Assembly (NCBI RefSeq): GCF_000275845.1
Contig: NW_006766927.1
Span: 60,470 to 116,377 of the forward strand
DNA from: Dichomitus squalens LYAD-421 SS1
Taxonomy: Eukaryota; Basidiomycota; Agaricomycetes; Polyporales; Polyporaceae
Direction of reading: 5' to 3'
DNA: 55,908 nucleotides
Positions 21,569 through 32,857 of the stretch are shown piece by piece; position 1 is the stretch's first letter, and every line of letters starts with the position of its first letter. Made by a program: the position numbers and the translations under genes. The notes under the pieces are model-generated. The model made no database searches. It was not told the origin of the DNA and worked only from the letters and a program-made list of their open reading frames with translations.

Positions 21569-23673
21569 CTAGAGGCTATCCAAGAACGTCAACGCGTCAC
21601 TCCTCGACGACCCGCCCTCCTCCCACTCCCCGTTCAGCGCCTTCTGCAGCTCTGCCAGCTTCGCGCGCTTTTTAGCGCCGTCCTCCCCAAATGCCTTCTG
21701 GAGCACGTCCCGCACCTCGGCCTTGATCGCATCGACGGTGCCCTTGGGCGTGTAGCCCGTGCGATAAATCGGCTTTAGCCCGTGGCCGGTGCGGACTTCG
21801 AGCAGCTCGTAGCCGACCTGGAGCTGGTCGGCGATCTGCACGGCGTTGAGCGGCTGGTCGCCGCCGAACGGCCAAAGGATCCTTTGTGAGTGGTCAGCCT
21901 TCGTACGTTCTCTGACGGGTCTTAGGGACTGCGCGGATACATACTGAGGCACACCGGCAGAGATCGCCTCCGTCACGCCGTTGTGGCCGCCGTGGGCGAT
22001 GAACCAACCCGTGGCCTGCGTATATGCATGAGTGGGACATGGCTCAGAATCGACACTCATGGACGTACCGGGTGGTCGAGAATGAGCTGTTGGGGAGTCC
22101 AAGGAGAGAGGATCCCCTTCCCATACGCCTTGACCTTTTCCTTGATCTCGTCGGGGATCGGACCCGCGAACGGCGAAGCGTGGCTCATGATCTGTGCGAC
22201 GCTTATCAGCCGTCTCGCCCCACCTGCGATACGGACGACTTACGAAAGGGATGTTGAGCTCCATCACCACATCTAGAACGGCCCACACGTTCTCGGGCTT
22301 ATTGACAGGCCAGAATATCGAGCCAAATGAGATCTACACAGGAAGAAATCAAGATCAATCCCGAACTGGGCTCGGACGAGGGAAGACCCACGTAGAGCAA
22401 AGACTTCGGCCCCGACGTCTTCAAAGTGGCATCGAGGAACTCCTCAATCTGGCTCCCCTCGCTGGACTGCCTCTTCTCATTTGCATCTGCAGCCTCCTTC
22501 GACGCGGACGGGAGAAGCGGGCCGACCGCGTACGCCGGACGCCCCGTCTGCGCAAACCAGCCCTTCGCGGCGGCCACCGCCTCGGGCTCATACGAGTTCG
22601 GGGTGATCATCATGAGCCCGTCGGATACTTCGAGCGTGCTGCACAAAAACAATAACTCAGTCACTCGGCGGAACAAGAGGAGCAAGGCGCGCGCACTTGT
22701 AGACGTGGGGGAAGATGTCGCCCAGAGTGCCGGGCATGGGGAACTGGAAGAGATCAGCGGTCAGCGAGTGCGGCGCGCATGGGGCTCGACGAGACGCTTA
22801 CGTCTTGCGGGTAGTACTCGTGGTCGTACATAGGGACCATCCCTGGGAGGCGCACGATCTCCCCGAACGGCTTGAAGGTGAGCTGCGTTGTGCGGAGCGT
22901 TCAGTCGGTGTCTTCTCGAGGGGGACTCAACGCCGGACGAACCTCGTTTGCGACGTCATTGTAGTCTCTCCCTGTTTGCCGGACCTCTTCCTCGATGAGG
23001 GCGTTGACGTCGCCGCGACCGCCGAGATGCTTGGGCCCGAAGAGATAGAGGATAGGGTAGGTCTGTCCTGGGACCCAAGAGTAGATCTTCACGCTGTTTC
23101 CGCTGAGGGCCCTGATGGATCTAAAAGGCTCGATGGCAAAGAACTAGGTCAACCGTCAGCATCCGTCTATGGTGCTAGCCAACTTGAGCACTGTTCTCAC
23201 GTCGATGATAATCGCTTTGGGCTTCGGGAGCGGCGCAAAGCGCGTGCCGGTCTGCGCGCAGACGAGCTCCTCCTCGGAGATGAGCGATTTCCATGCGGTC
23301 TTGAAGGACTCATCTCCAGAAGTCAAGGCCATAAACTCGGCGTTTCCGGTTGAGATCACCCTTCGGGGGCACATCAGCAGTGAAGGGAGAACAGAAACCA
23401 GGCGAGTTACCTGACCCGCTTTGCCAACTCTTTGTCGTCCGATTCGAAGCTGCGCGACAGCTCCTTGGTCGCACGATCGTAGAACGCGTTCGTGGTGAGG
23501 AACGTGACTGTAACAGGACGCAGCTTGACAAACCGAGCAAAGAGGTTGATCATGGGGCGAGCATGGCCTGCGGACGATTGTCAAACTGCACTACTTGGGA
23601 TCGCTTTGAGAAAGAACGCACCCCATGCCTGCTCCGAGTAGCCGACGATATGCGTGGTAGTAGGGGTGGACAT
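21569..23673 (-). CDS. UDP-glycosyltransferase, GT1 family
   Basis: Predicted to transfer a sugar from a UDP-sugar to a small lipophilic acceptor. The N terminus, after splicing of a short first exon, reads AWGHARPMINLFARF, and the His (about H19) is at the position of the GT1 catalytic base. Other landmarks are VKIYSWVPGQTYPILYLFGP, PGMVPMYDHEYYPQD, SLLYISFGSIFWP, and a donor-binding PSPG-like box with WTPQQLILDHPATGWFIAHG, GHNGVTEAISAGVPQ and ILWPFGGDQPLNAVQIADQ. Several short introns are removed in phase. I take the start at 23673 (MSTPTTTHIVGY), 55-63 nt after a TATATATAA element. The end is at LTFLDSL. The gene appears intact. There is no C-terminal membrane anchor, so it is a fungal soluble-type UGT. 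Confidence 0.88.
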
Positions 23674-23727
23674 TGTGAATCTCTCGTCGAATGCGGTGTA
23701 GTGGTGGGACAGTACACAACGCACGTG

Positions 23728-23737
23728 TTATATATAC
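23728..23737 (-). promoter_or_regulatory. TATA box and CACGTG site upstream of the UGT gene
   Basis: On the minus strand GTATATATAA lies about 55-64 nt before the UGT ATG, with CACGTG, a bHLH-type E-box, overlapping its 3' side near 23722-23727. Box and distance are consistent with a core promoter. Confidence 0.55.
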
Positions 23738-24764
23738 ACCAACAAAAGAAGCAAGATGCAGCGCTGGACACCGCGGGAAGGAATTGTCTGATGTCGAAAA
23801 TAAGGCCAGGAGACTTGCAGGAGGGGTCCCACACTGGAACATTCATCCTGCATGGCTGGCACCCGTGGTGTCGGTGCGCGGAGGCCTGTTATCGACGCAC
23901 GGTGCGATTCGACGCCGAACGAGATGTCAGTCACCGACTTCTTTCTCCCAGAGCTTATGTGTGCGTTCCCACCCTGTCATCGTTATTATCAGCGTGTCAC
24001 AGTGGGCGGGGCAATGGTGGATGTCGGAAAGTATCATCGAGACGCAGATAGTGGAGATCGGCACGTAATATCTGCCGTAAAGAGTCGACGCGTCGTCGTG
24101 GCAGGATTAATATTGTGGTTGCGATACTGATGAGGACGATCCCCGGAGTGTCGGTGACTCAGCCAGTGCTTCTGATCCCGAGTATCGGCATGGGCGGTGT
24201 GGTAAGCATGCACAGTTGCAGCTGGAAAGCCCTGGTGTGGTGTATTTGAAAACCACTGGCAGCGAACGACGATAGGCGGTGTGAACCACGGTTCCAAGCC
24301 GTGACAAGACTTGCCAGTCCCGGTCCCGGCGCGTCCAGCCACCAGCGCGTCAGGTCACACTGTGACGGTTCGCGTCTGCGCTCGAAGCGCTTAGCCCGCG
24401 CCATCGTGACCTCAGCAAGGAAACATATGTCCCACCTCGGTTCCACACTTGGCCTACCCTGCACAACGAATGTGATTAGTGTATAACACGGTTTCATCAA
24501 AACCTCCAAAGGGGATTGCCATGGGACGCCCGATCAGGTAATGAGCCCACAGCGACTCTGATTACAACGATGGGATATAATGTGCTACAGGTCCGAAATG
24601 TCCCCGGTGACAGTACTCGATACGCGGTTGCTGCTGAGGTTGCACACGACTAGGACCACCATTTGCAATGGTTACAGCCTTGAACGCCCCGCTCGGCACT
24701 CTAGGCAAGGGCGCGTCCGTAAGCCGTGTGAGCGGCATCATCATGACTCACGGCGAGTCCCCGT
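23738..24764. other. 1-kb spacer without recognisable gene
   Basis: Upstream of the UGT gene and downstream of the BTB-D relict. Short open frames occur on both strands, but none carries a known motif or a consistent intron pattern. Confidence 0.45.
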
Positions 24765-25200
24765 TTAGGCAGCTTCTATAGCTGCGACGTAAGTCGCACT
24801 GAAGGCCAGATATTCCACGCAGCTAGTCGGTAGAGGCGGCATCCTCGAGGACATCTTGATTGACGCCTTGTTTTCATGCATTTCAAGTGAGGCGAGAATC
24901 GCGAACTGAATAGCAGCGAGCTTGTCTCTGTAATGTGGCGTTACAACGTCAGCTCTGAGATGATAGGGGTCGACATGCCGCAGCACAGAACAAGGAAGAG
25001 GAGACAGATGTCCGAGGTGCAAAGCGTGGACAGATTTGGGAATTCACCGGGCTTGAGAGCTGAGATGCCCTTATGCATTCGAAACGCGACCTGCTTCGCG
25101 ATGTCAAGGGCATCCCCGTTACGATCGCATCCTTCTGCGCGGAAGCGGACGCAGGCCAGTCGAGTGTGACTCGGCCCAGCGACATCGCATATCAAAAGGC
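24765..25200 (-). pseudogene. BTB/POZ relict (copy D)
   Basis: On the minus strand the pieces QVAFRMHKGISALKPGEF and SDICLLFLVLCCG match the first half of the BTB fold in copies A, B, C and E. After the expected intron position comes HYRDKLAAIQFAILASL, which matches the YYYRDELVSIPFSVLASL segment of copy E. The rest is lost or scrambled, and the conserved acidic and VWL strand is absent. The gene has no continuous frame. It lies next to intact copy E in the same orientation and is probably a decayed tandem duplicate. Confidence 0.7.
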
Positions 25201-25583
25201 GATGGTCTTTGTGCAGATACTTGATATATGCAGTCGAGGGCTGAGGTAGATTCCGCGCCATGTCGGACATCACCCTCGCGGATGCTGCTGCAGTGTTGAG
25301 ATTGCCTGTCGTGTGGGCTGCAATAATGGCACACGCAACGGAGATTCTATGTACTCGTTCTCTTCAGAGTATGGAATGTATCATGATGCGTGACCTACAG
25401 AGACTCACAGGAAGACCGTCGTCCACCACAGTCAACTGTCAGCTGAACCAGATTGACGTGAATATATGGAGACAAGCCGAGTAGCGGTTAGCACGAACCT
25501 AATGGGCATCCCGAGATGATATGGGGCGCTACAGAGGATGACACGAAGTGCACGACGTGTATTCAGTCGGTGGGTAAACCAAG
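25201..25583. other. Spacer between BTB-D relict and BTB-E
   Basis: About 380 bases with no coding signal on either strand. It holds the 3' flank of copy E and the presumed lost 5' part of relict D. Confidence 0.4.
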
Positions 25584-26705
25584 TCACAATCTCACCGCGT
25601 CCATACTAGTGGGCCAATCACCCTCGTCCATCTCAAGGGCAAAATATTCTGGCAGTTGGAGCCAGAGTTCTCGCCTCTCGCTTTTATCGGCATGAGCCGA
25701 AGCAGTTCTGCAATGTCCGCACAATCTGCGCCAATAGGCCTCTCCCCAGAACTCCTCATGCAGCGGTTTGAATGCGTCCGCAGCCGGAAATGTCCCTGCA
25801 AACGTTTCCCGGTCATTACCGATGTTCGCGAGCGCCGCCCGTCGAACCCCAATGCAGCTCTCCGGCCGACCGCAACGCCTACTCGGGACAGCGGACAGTA
25901 TTTGGATGGTGCGCTTTGCGCAGGCCCGCGCCAGCTTCTCTCTCGCCGCGACGAGCCATGCCTGCTGAGGGGCCGCGAGCGCGGTCATCATCATGGTCGG
26001 TGGTTTCCCGTCGTTGGTTTCCCAGTATACATCCGCGAGATCGGTGGAGGCTAAGAAGGCGGTCGGAAGGATAGACTGAGTGCTCGTCAGCGTGGCGAGC
26101 TCAACGGCCGTGATCGGGTCTTCCTGGTTGTCGGACGTGACGTATCGCGCTCGGGCGGCGGGATCCAGCCATGCGACGAGGTCATTGGTATAGAACTTCT
26201 TAAGGCGGAAGAGTGCGTCCTCGAGGACGGCTTGGATGTTATACTTGTGGGCCATGCGGATAAGCGACGCGAGGACGCTGAATGGGATGGAAACGAGCTC
26301 ATCCCGGCTATAGTAATAGCTGCGGACGCGCTCCATAGGTCAGGATGCGAGAATGTGAGAGAGTGCATGCGAGACACACTTTGTACCGCAGCAAATCACC
26401 AGAAAGAGGTGACGGATATCCTCATGCGAGTCGCTCACGTGCACTACGGGACATCCCTCGAAGGTTTCCGCAGCCGGGGCTGCATCTGGGAGGGAAAAGA
26501 TGTTGCGAAAGACCTCCGACCTAAGAGCTAAAGTGCTCTTGTGAACGCGGAACGCTACGTGCTCGGCAATGATGACTACGCTCCCATCGGAAAGCCATAC
26601 CTCCGCATCTTTCCTAGCGAAGGAGTTGCATGCATTGCCGTCGTCTGCCAGCACGCGTTGTCGTTTGCGAGAAGGGCTAGCATCTGCAGACATGGAAATC
26701 GTCAA
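25584..26705 (-). CDS. BTB/POZ domain protein (copy E)
   Basis: An intact 353-residue paralogue of copy A. Exons 26705-26380 and 26319-25584 flank a 60-nt intron at the family position. The N terminus has a short basic stretch (SPSRKRQR) that could be a nuclear localisation signal. BTB motifs are VWLSDGSVVIIAEHVAFRVHK, SEVFRNIFSLP, LFLVICCGTN and YYYSRDELVSIPF, then MAHKYNIQAVLEDALFRLKKFY. The C-terminal half has a Cys/His-rich stretch RRLCGHCRTASAHAD and ends WPTSMDAVRL. ATG codons 12 nt apart leave the precise start open. The partner or substrate is unknown. Confidence 0.85.
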
Positions 26706-27287
26706 GGGAGAGCCTGCGCAAGTATCAGGGGTATTGGGCTGACGAGTTGGCTAGCCTCCACCGTGACAACAGTACCGACAAGGCTACTTACTGCCCGGCC
26801 AATGCCGAGAGTGCGGCGACGACATCTGCGTCGACGGCGCTTCCTATCGAGACGCGAGATTCTGTTGTGAGCTCCTTGTTGATCACCACTACCGGTACTC
26901 TCGCAGCCATATCGACTAAGAAAATGCCCATCCTAGCAATTCAACCAGTGGAAGGCGCTCCAATCTCTCCTCATGGCCCAGGAACGCTCAGTGATACTAC
27001 ACTGCTTGCCATCTCTCCGAAGCTAGAGTCCCGTCCCCTCCCAGCACTCTGGTTTTTCTCTTCTTCTCAGAGAGGCACCTACGGGCACTCTCAGCAGGGT
27101 CGCACAGTTGGTCGCAAAAGCATCAGTCCGCGCATCGATAACACCCCACGGTCTATCGCGTCTTATCGCCTGACCAAACTTAAATATGTCCAGACGCTCT
27201 TAGTCAGGAATGACATAGTATGGGACGACCCTTCTAGTGTCACCCTTCCCACTCGGAGTACCAGTGGGCTCTGCGCTTGTCTCTAGG
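26706..27287. other. Divergent upstream region of BTB-E and AKR2
   Basis: Contains the presumed control region for both genes. A plus-strand open frame at 26747-27286 is Ser/Thr-rich with no motif and no conserved neighbour pattern, so I do not call it a gene. Confidence 0.4.
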
Positions 27288-27296
27288 TATATAAAG
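27288..27296 (+). promoter_or_regulatory. TATA box of AKR2
   Basis: TATATAAAG is 83 nt upstream of the AKR2 ATG, matching the placement in AKR1 and AKR3. Confidence 0.65.
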
Positions 27297-27370
27297 AGCA
27301 CCTAGGTCTGCTCCCCTGAGGTGCAATTCGAGCAGCAAAGCGTGTGAGTTAGTCTTGAAACAGCGCAGAG

Positions 27371-29060
27371 ATGTCCGTCCCAAAGAAGATGTCCTATGGT
27401 GCGTGCAACATTCCAATTGGGTGGCCGTTTCTCACCGCTGTGGAACAGTTCGTCTCGGAAACTCCGGCCTGAAGGTGTCCAGGATTATTCTTGGAACTAT
27501 GCAGTACGGCTCTTCCAAATGGCAGGAGTGGGTCCTCGAAGAGGAAGAGGCTATCGAGCACATCAAATATGCGTACGTGCAACTCTGCTGGGCTGATGAG
27601 CGCATACACTCACGATGTTCAAGGTACGAGCATGGCATCCAGACCTTTGACACGGCGAACGTAAGGCTCTGCACAATATTGTCTCAGATCAACCGTTGAT
27701 CCCATTGAACTGCTACGTTCGCTCGCGATCTAGGTCTACTCAAACGGACAGTCTGAGGTTGTGCTTGGCAACGCGATCAAAAAGTTGAACCTGCCGCGGG
27801 AGGAGCTGGTCATCATGACGAAACTCTACAACCCTGTCCCTGCGTCTCCCGCCGTCAACCTCATCGCTCTGGGTAAGAAGCCTGAAGAGGTTGGAATCAT
27901 CAATCAGCATGGTCTCAATCGGAAGGTAAGCCGGATATGCTTGACTGGCGATCGTTGATACAAAGCTGATGCAATGGCCGAAATAGCATATATTCGACTC
28001 GGTTAAGGCGAGCCTTGAACGCTTGCAGCTGGACTACATCGACGTCTTGCAGTGTAAGTTTGGTGCTTAATGCCATGCAACAATGCGCGTGACACGCTTG
28101 CAGGCCACCGCTTCGACTACAACACCCCTGTGGAAGAGACCGTCAGCGCTTCCATTATGTCTGGTATTTGCGGAGCAGTAACGGTGGATTGTGTTCTCAG
28201 ATGCATGCTTTGCATGATGTGGTGAAGGCCGGATACGTCCGTTACATCGGCATGAGTTCCTGCTACGCATACCAGTGTGAGTGCTTTATTTTTACCCTCT
28301 TCCCGACACGTGTCTGATCGACCGCCTACTACATGTAGTCCACCAGATGCAGAGTGAGCGCCCTGAATATGCAGCTTCATGGTGAACTGGCGTTGACCTG
28401 AAGCGCAGACTACGCTATCACCCACAACCTCACTCCGTTCATCTCGATGCAGAATCACTACAACCTCGTCTATCGTGAGGAAGAGCGCGAGATGTTCCCG
28501 ACGCTCAAGCTCTTCGGTGTCGGCTCCATCCCCTGGTCCCCGCTCGCTCGTGGATTGCTCACGCGCCCTGCTGACGCCGAGTCCAAGCGCGGAAATACCG
28601 ATTGGTACGTGCGCATTCTCCTGCACGATGTGAGGATAGGATGCAATGCTTAATTGCCTCATATTCGGATGGTAAAGGTTCATCGGAAGATACAAGAATG
28701 AATCCACTGCCACCATCGTCACACGGTCAGTTCACTGGTGCTCGGACTAGACCGAGAGGCTCACGACCATGATACAGGGTTGAAGAGCTGTCCAAAAAGA
28801 AGGGTGTGAGCATGGCGCAGATCGCCATCGCATGGGTGCTCGCGAAGCCGGGTGTCACGGCTCCCATAGTCGGTACCACGAGTCTTGACAACCTCGCGGA
28901 CATTTTGGGTAAGTATATTATATCCCACGACCAAACGTGCTCCACAGAATGGCTTCTGATTATGGCGCACCCAGGCGGCTTGGATGTCCAGCTGTCGGAA
29001 GATGAGATTAAGTTCCTCGAGGAGCCGTACAAACCCGTCGCAATCGCAGGGCACTTCTGA
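27371..29060 (+). CDS. Aldo/keto reductase copy 2 (AKR2)
   Basis: Intact NAD(P)H-dependent aldo/keto reductase of about 350 residues. The first exon codes for MSVPKKMSY and then an intron leads into VRLGNSGLKVSRIILG. The catalytic tetrad is in place: Asp in TFDTAN, Tyr in VYSNG, Lys in LVIMTK and His in QCHRFDY. Further motifs are NQHGLNRKHIFDSVKASL, YVRYIGMSSCYAYQ, SMQNHYNLVYREEEREMF, GSIPWSPLARGLLTRP and the cofactor region APIVGTTSLDNL. All introns found by eye restore the frame. It ends at VAIAGHF. The copy lacks the intron after LVIMTK that AKR1 and AKR4 have. The likely substrates are aromatic or aliphatic aldehydes, by family analogy only. Confidence 0.9.
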
Positions 29061-29757
29061 TGGTCTATTTCTGAAGTGTATCTTGTCTGGATCGCATGAT
29101 TGGGTACCAGGAGATCTAGTCGGACTGTCACAGCAAGTGCTTCATTCCGAGATTGATCTCAAGTTTTCCATGTCCGAATGCTTGGTTGCAAGAACTGAGA
29201 AGTGCGAGTGTGACTATATCGCGCGGACTCCCCGCTTCATCAAATACACACTCCTCTCAGCCGGTGTCAGATACACCTGTTGGCTTGTGCGACTCTTGGC
29301 TTTCTGGCTTCGTGGATATCTTGGGCGGCGTGAGAGGTCAATTCTTTCAACGTGCCCATCTGATGTACAGCAGGCAATTTTCTCCTACTATCATACGATG
29401 AAGTACACCACAACACACTCGATTAGGTGTTCTTTCAAAGATGCAAGCTTCAGTCCCGTACCAGTCTCGAATCGTAGATGCGTAGCTAGCCGTTAGTTTC
29501 CAGCAATCAAGCTGTAAGTACCTCGCGGGCCTAGGTTCACTTGGTTCCATCCTCTGTCAACAATCGTTATAATTCGAGCTGCAGAGGAACCGTTTTTGTG
29601 AGCATAATCCATTGCTACAATGATATTAACCACTCCTTCCTGCGCTCACGGGATGGCTAAAGAACTTCATCTGGATGCCCCCCTGCTGTCCTCGTCCATG
29701 AGACTAAAAGCGGAGACCTGACAAGACTAGCACGGGCCAGCATTGATAGCCAACACG
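29061..29757. other. Spacer after AKR2
   Basis: About 700 bases without a recognised gene. A plus frame at 29153-29401 has no motif. The sequence is probably the 3' flank of AKR2 plus the lost promoter of the AKR relict. Confidence 0.4.
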
Positions 29758-29960
29758 ATGACCTATGGCGCGTATCTGCCGAACACCGCACACTGCGCAA
29801 GGCCTTATATGAATGAAATCTATACACATTTCCCCTCGGAAACTTGGCTCCTTGAAGGTATCAAGGATAAGCAATCATACTCGGAACCGGGTTCCATCCG
29901 CGCTGGGCCGCAAAGGTCTTGCGGAGGAGAACTAATCAGCACGTCCGATCCCAATCTGGG
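29758..29960 (+). pseudogene. AKR relict: decayed first exons
   Basis: ATGACCTATGG at 29758 mirrors the first-exon end of the AKR genes (ATG-x-TATG/GT). After an intron-sized gap, CTCGGAAACT, CTTGAAGGTATCAAGGAT and CTCGGAACC align with the second-exon start of AKR2 and AKR3. CGCTGGGC and GGAGGAGAACTAATCAGCAC align with the RWAEWVLPEEEAIKHI part of AKR3. Small insertions and deletions break the frame throughout, and nothing of the remaining gene is visible. It lies in the same orientation between AKR2 and AKR3. Confidence 0.65.
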
Positions 29961-30443
29961 TATGCATATCTGTGCTTGTACGAGGGGGCCAATGAGGCTC
30001 GTTTGCTAGTAGGTGAGCGACAACAAAGAAGCTCGTTGGAGGAAAGATGACGGCAAAAGTTCGTCCTATGGTCGGCGCCTACCGGAATTTCCAATCTTGT
30101 CCTTTAACTATCCGACCCGGACCACCGACGCCCTCTTGACCACTTACTCTCACCGACCCTGCAGCGCGTCTCACCAGTCCCAAACCCATGATCTAGCTTG
30201 TTTAACCTTATTCTCTGAACTCGCTGGTTCTCTCGATGCGATGACCGAATTGTTGCCCCCATGACCTTCGAGCGAAGCTCAAAAGATTTATTTCAGACCG
30301 CGCGTCTGCAGGGTATGGGAAAGGAACGCTATGGTTTGGGACTTCAGAGAGCATATAGGGCGACTTTGTCAAGTAATGGTAATGGAAGTCTATATTCAGC
30401 ACGCTATGTGCTGCGTAATGAGTCTCTTCTGGCCTTGAGCATG
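29961..30443. other. Spacer before AKR3
   Basis: About 480 bases containing the upstream region of AKR3. No coding motif was found. Confidence 0.4.
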
Positions 30444-30452
30444 TATATAAAT
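30444..30452 (+). promoter_or_regulatory. TATA box of AKR3
   Basis: TATATAAAT is 90 nt upstream of the AKR3 ATG. It matches the placement in AKR1 and AKR2. Confidence 0.65.
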
Positions 30453-30533
30453 AGCATCGCCGGCGTGATATCTTCAAGTTCCCCTCTTACGTCTACTTCC
30501 AGCCGCGCGACCCAACAGGAATCCCCACTAGTG

Positions 30534-32121
30534 ATGGTGACTACTCCTAAGATGCCTTATGGTAGGTAGCATCATGTTGCAAACTGCAGGCGCGCTAACT
30601 GGCCCACCTCGTACTCCACAGTCCGCCTTGGGAATTCGGGCCTCAAGGTGTCGAAGATCATCCTCGGCACCATGTCATATGGTGACCCTCGCTGGGCAGA
30701 GTGGGTCCTCCCAGAGGAGGAGGCTATCAAGCACATTAAATACGCGTACGTGCGTCGTGACTCCCTCACAGAAACATTCCTGACGATTGTATTCGTCACA
30801 GATTTGAACACGGTATCACTACGTTCGACACTGCGAATGTGAGTATAGACTATGTATGAGGCAAAATTCCTATCTCAGAAGGATTTGATACAGGTTTATT
30901 CTAGCGGACGATCGGAAATAATCCTTGGGAACGCTATCAAGCAGTTGGACCTTCCTCGCGAGGAGCTCGTCATCTTGACGAAGGTTTACTTCCCTGTCGC
31001 CGAAGAAGGCGAGCGGCTGGAAGGGAAACCGGAGGAGTCCGGCATCATCAATCAGCATGGTCTGAACCGCAAGGTGCGTTTTGTCACCTCGTGCCAATTC
31101 CCAACGCAGACAACTGCAGCTTATCGCGGCGTAGCACATCTTCGACTCGATCAAGGCTAGCCTGAAGCGCCTGCAGTTGGATTACGTTGATGTTTTGCAA
31201 TGTATGTATATGCCGTATCAAAGTCGGGGACTACTAATCACTCCACATAGGTCATCGCTTCGACTATACTACTCCCATTGAGGAGACGGTAGAGAATCCC
31301 TATCAGCTGCTCGAAATGCTGGCACTGATCTTCCACACAGATGCAAGCGCTACACGACGTCGTACAAGCCGGATACGTCAGATATATCGGCATGAGCTCT
31401 TGCCACGCCTACCAGTGTGAGCAATGTATTCAACATCACAATCCTGTGCAGTCTTACTGTTGCGTCCGCTGTAGTCCACCAGATGCAGAGTACGTGATGA
31501 CGCCTCATGCATGCATCCCCGGGGTGGCTCAATATTGCGCGCCTAGACTATGCGATCACCCACAGTCTGACTCCCTTTATTTCAATGCAAAATCACTACA
31601 GCCTAATCTACCGGGAAGAGGAGCGCGAAATGTTCCCTACCTTGAAGGTTAGGAATCACTGCTCTTCACTCCTCCGTCTCGCTCAACATCAGTGTGTGTC
31701 ATAGCTCTTTGGGGTGGGCTCTATCCCATGGTCCCCTCTCGGTCGTGGGCTCCTCACGCGGCCTGTCGGTGCAGACACCGCCAGAGGCAAGACAGACAAG
31801 ATGATGCGGAGACACGAGAATGACATCGTCCCTGCTATCAGACAGCGGTACGCATCACGCACACTACCTTCATGTCGAGTTGTCGAGCAGTTCATCATTC
31901 ACAGAGTTGAAGAACTTGCTAAACGTAAGGGTATCACTATGGCGCAGGTCTCCTTGGCTTGGATCTTATCGAAGCCGGGCGTCACTGCCCCGATTGTCGG
32001 CACCACAAGTCTCGCCAACTTGGAAGATCTACTAGGTGCACTGGATGTGAAGCTGACAGATGACGAGATGAAGTTCGTGGAGGAGGAGTATCGGCCATTG
32101 GCCGTGTCTGGTCACGTGTAG
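30534..32121 (+). CDS. Aldo/keto reductase copy 3 (AKR3)
   Basis: Intact paralogue. The first exon encodes MVTTPKMPY and is joined to VRLGNSGLKVSKIILGTMSYG. Catalytic residues are the Asp of TFDTAN, Tyr of VYSSG, Lys of LVILTK and His of QCHRFDY. Later motifs include NQHGLNRKHIFDSIKASL, YVRYIGMSSCHAYQ, GSIPWSPLGRGLLTRP and APIVGTTSLANLEDLLG; it ends LAVSGHV. Differences from AKR2: an extra intron between FPTLK and LFGVG, no intron after LVILTK, no intron at the GNTDW-equivalent segment (here GKTDKMMRR) and none before the final GALDV segment. All junctions close in phase. The role is probably reduction of carbonyl compounds; the exact substrate is unknown. Confidence 0.88.
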
Positions 32122-32857
32122 TAGGGCCTGGCATGGTGCGCACGACAGAAGTGGAACCGAGTGACGACGCCCGTGCACTATGACCATGAAATCAACTCGC
32201 GCATTCGACAAAGGACCGGTGAGAGGCAAGCCGTCTGGATTCCAGAGGGTTCCGCTCCCATGTACCTGATTCCTGATTGATGACTGAGGGTACAACTCGA
32301 TGCTAGAGTGTATTTGCACGGATATTTATCAGCGTTTTCATTATCCGCCCTCATTGAGTTTTCACCAGGTGGGGCCGGCGCTAGCGGCCGTACGGTGAGG
32401 AATCCGCCACGGTTTTCATTGGGTGGCGCACCGTTTTCACCAGCGCCACCTCGATAAATCACCGTGCAAATACAGTCTGCTATGTAGGGCCCTGGCACTC
32501 TATAGCTATAAGCTCACGGTGACCGGCCGACGTTACAACACATAACTTCGTAGGTCACGGTCACGCTCGGTACGCAGCGTCCGACCTAGTTTCGAACTCC
32601 GGTTGCCCTTCGGGGCGTCGGGCGACTGTGATAACTGCCTGGAATGGATACTGATACGCAAGATATGTTTGTTCCATGACGTTCAATTTCCTGAATTGGG
32701 TTGATACATGGCGCTCAGAACGGTGAGTACCCACCCGCGGTCCGGGTCAAGACTTCGTATTTATTGACTGCACCATCGCCTCTCCAGAATGCATCTTCAG
32801 AGAGATAGGGACCTTTCGGAACAACTCCACTCATCTCCTACACTCGACTTGCCAATA
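32122..32857. other. Spacer between AKR3 and AKR4 carrying a MITE
   Basis: About 730 bases, of which 172 are the MITE-like element at 32306-32477. The rest shows no gene. No TATA box like that of AKR1-3 is seen before AKR4; the nearest AT-rich motif is TATTTATT around 32758. Confidence 0.45.
32306..32477. mobile_element. MITE-like element, 172 bp, with TIRs and TGCTA target duplication
   Basis: The ends are inverted copies of each other: the left begins GAGTGTATTTGCACGG and the reverse complement of the right end begins GACTGTATTTGCACGG, with similarity continuing to ATTTATC (22 of 25 positions). Both flanks carry TGCTA (32301-32305 and 32478-32482), as expected for a target-site duplication. 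The interior has repeated TTTTCA motifs (GGTTTTCATTGGGTGGCGCACCG, GTTTTCACC) and no coding capacity. This is the structure of a non-autonomous DNA transposon. The family is not identified. Confidence 0.75.

Noticed and set aside
24034..24342. Minus-strand frames upstream of the UGT gene
   Set aside because: No motif, mutually overlapping, and no splice-compatible partner exon.
26747..27286. 179-codon Ser/Thr-rich plus-strand frame before AKR2
   Set aside because: It ends just before the AKR2 TATA box, has no motif and no homologue at the upstream regions of the other AKR copies.
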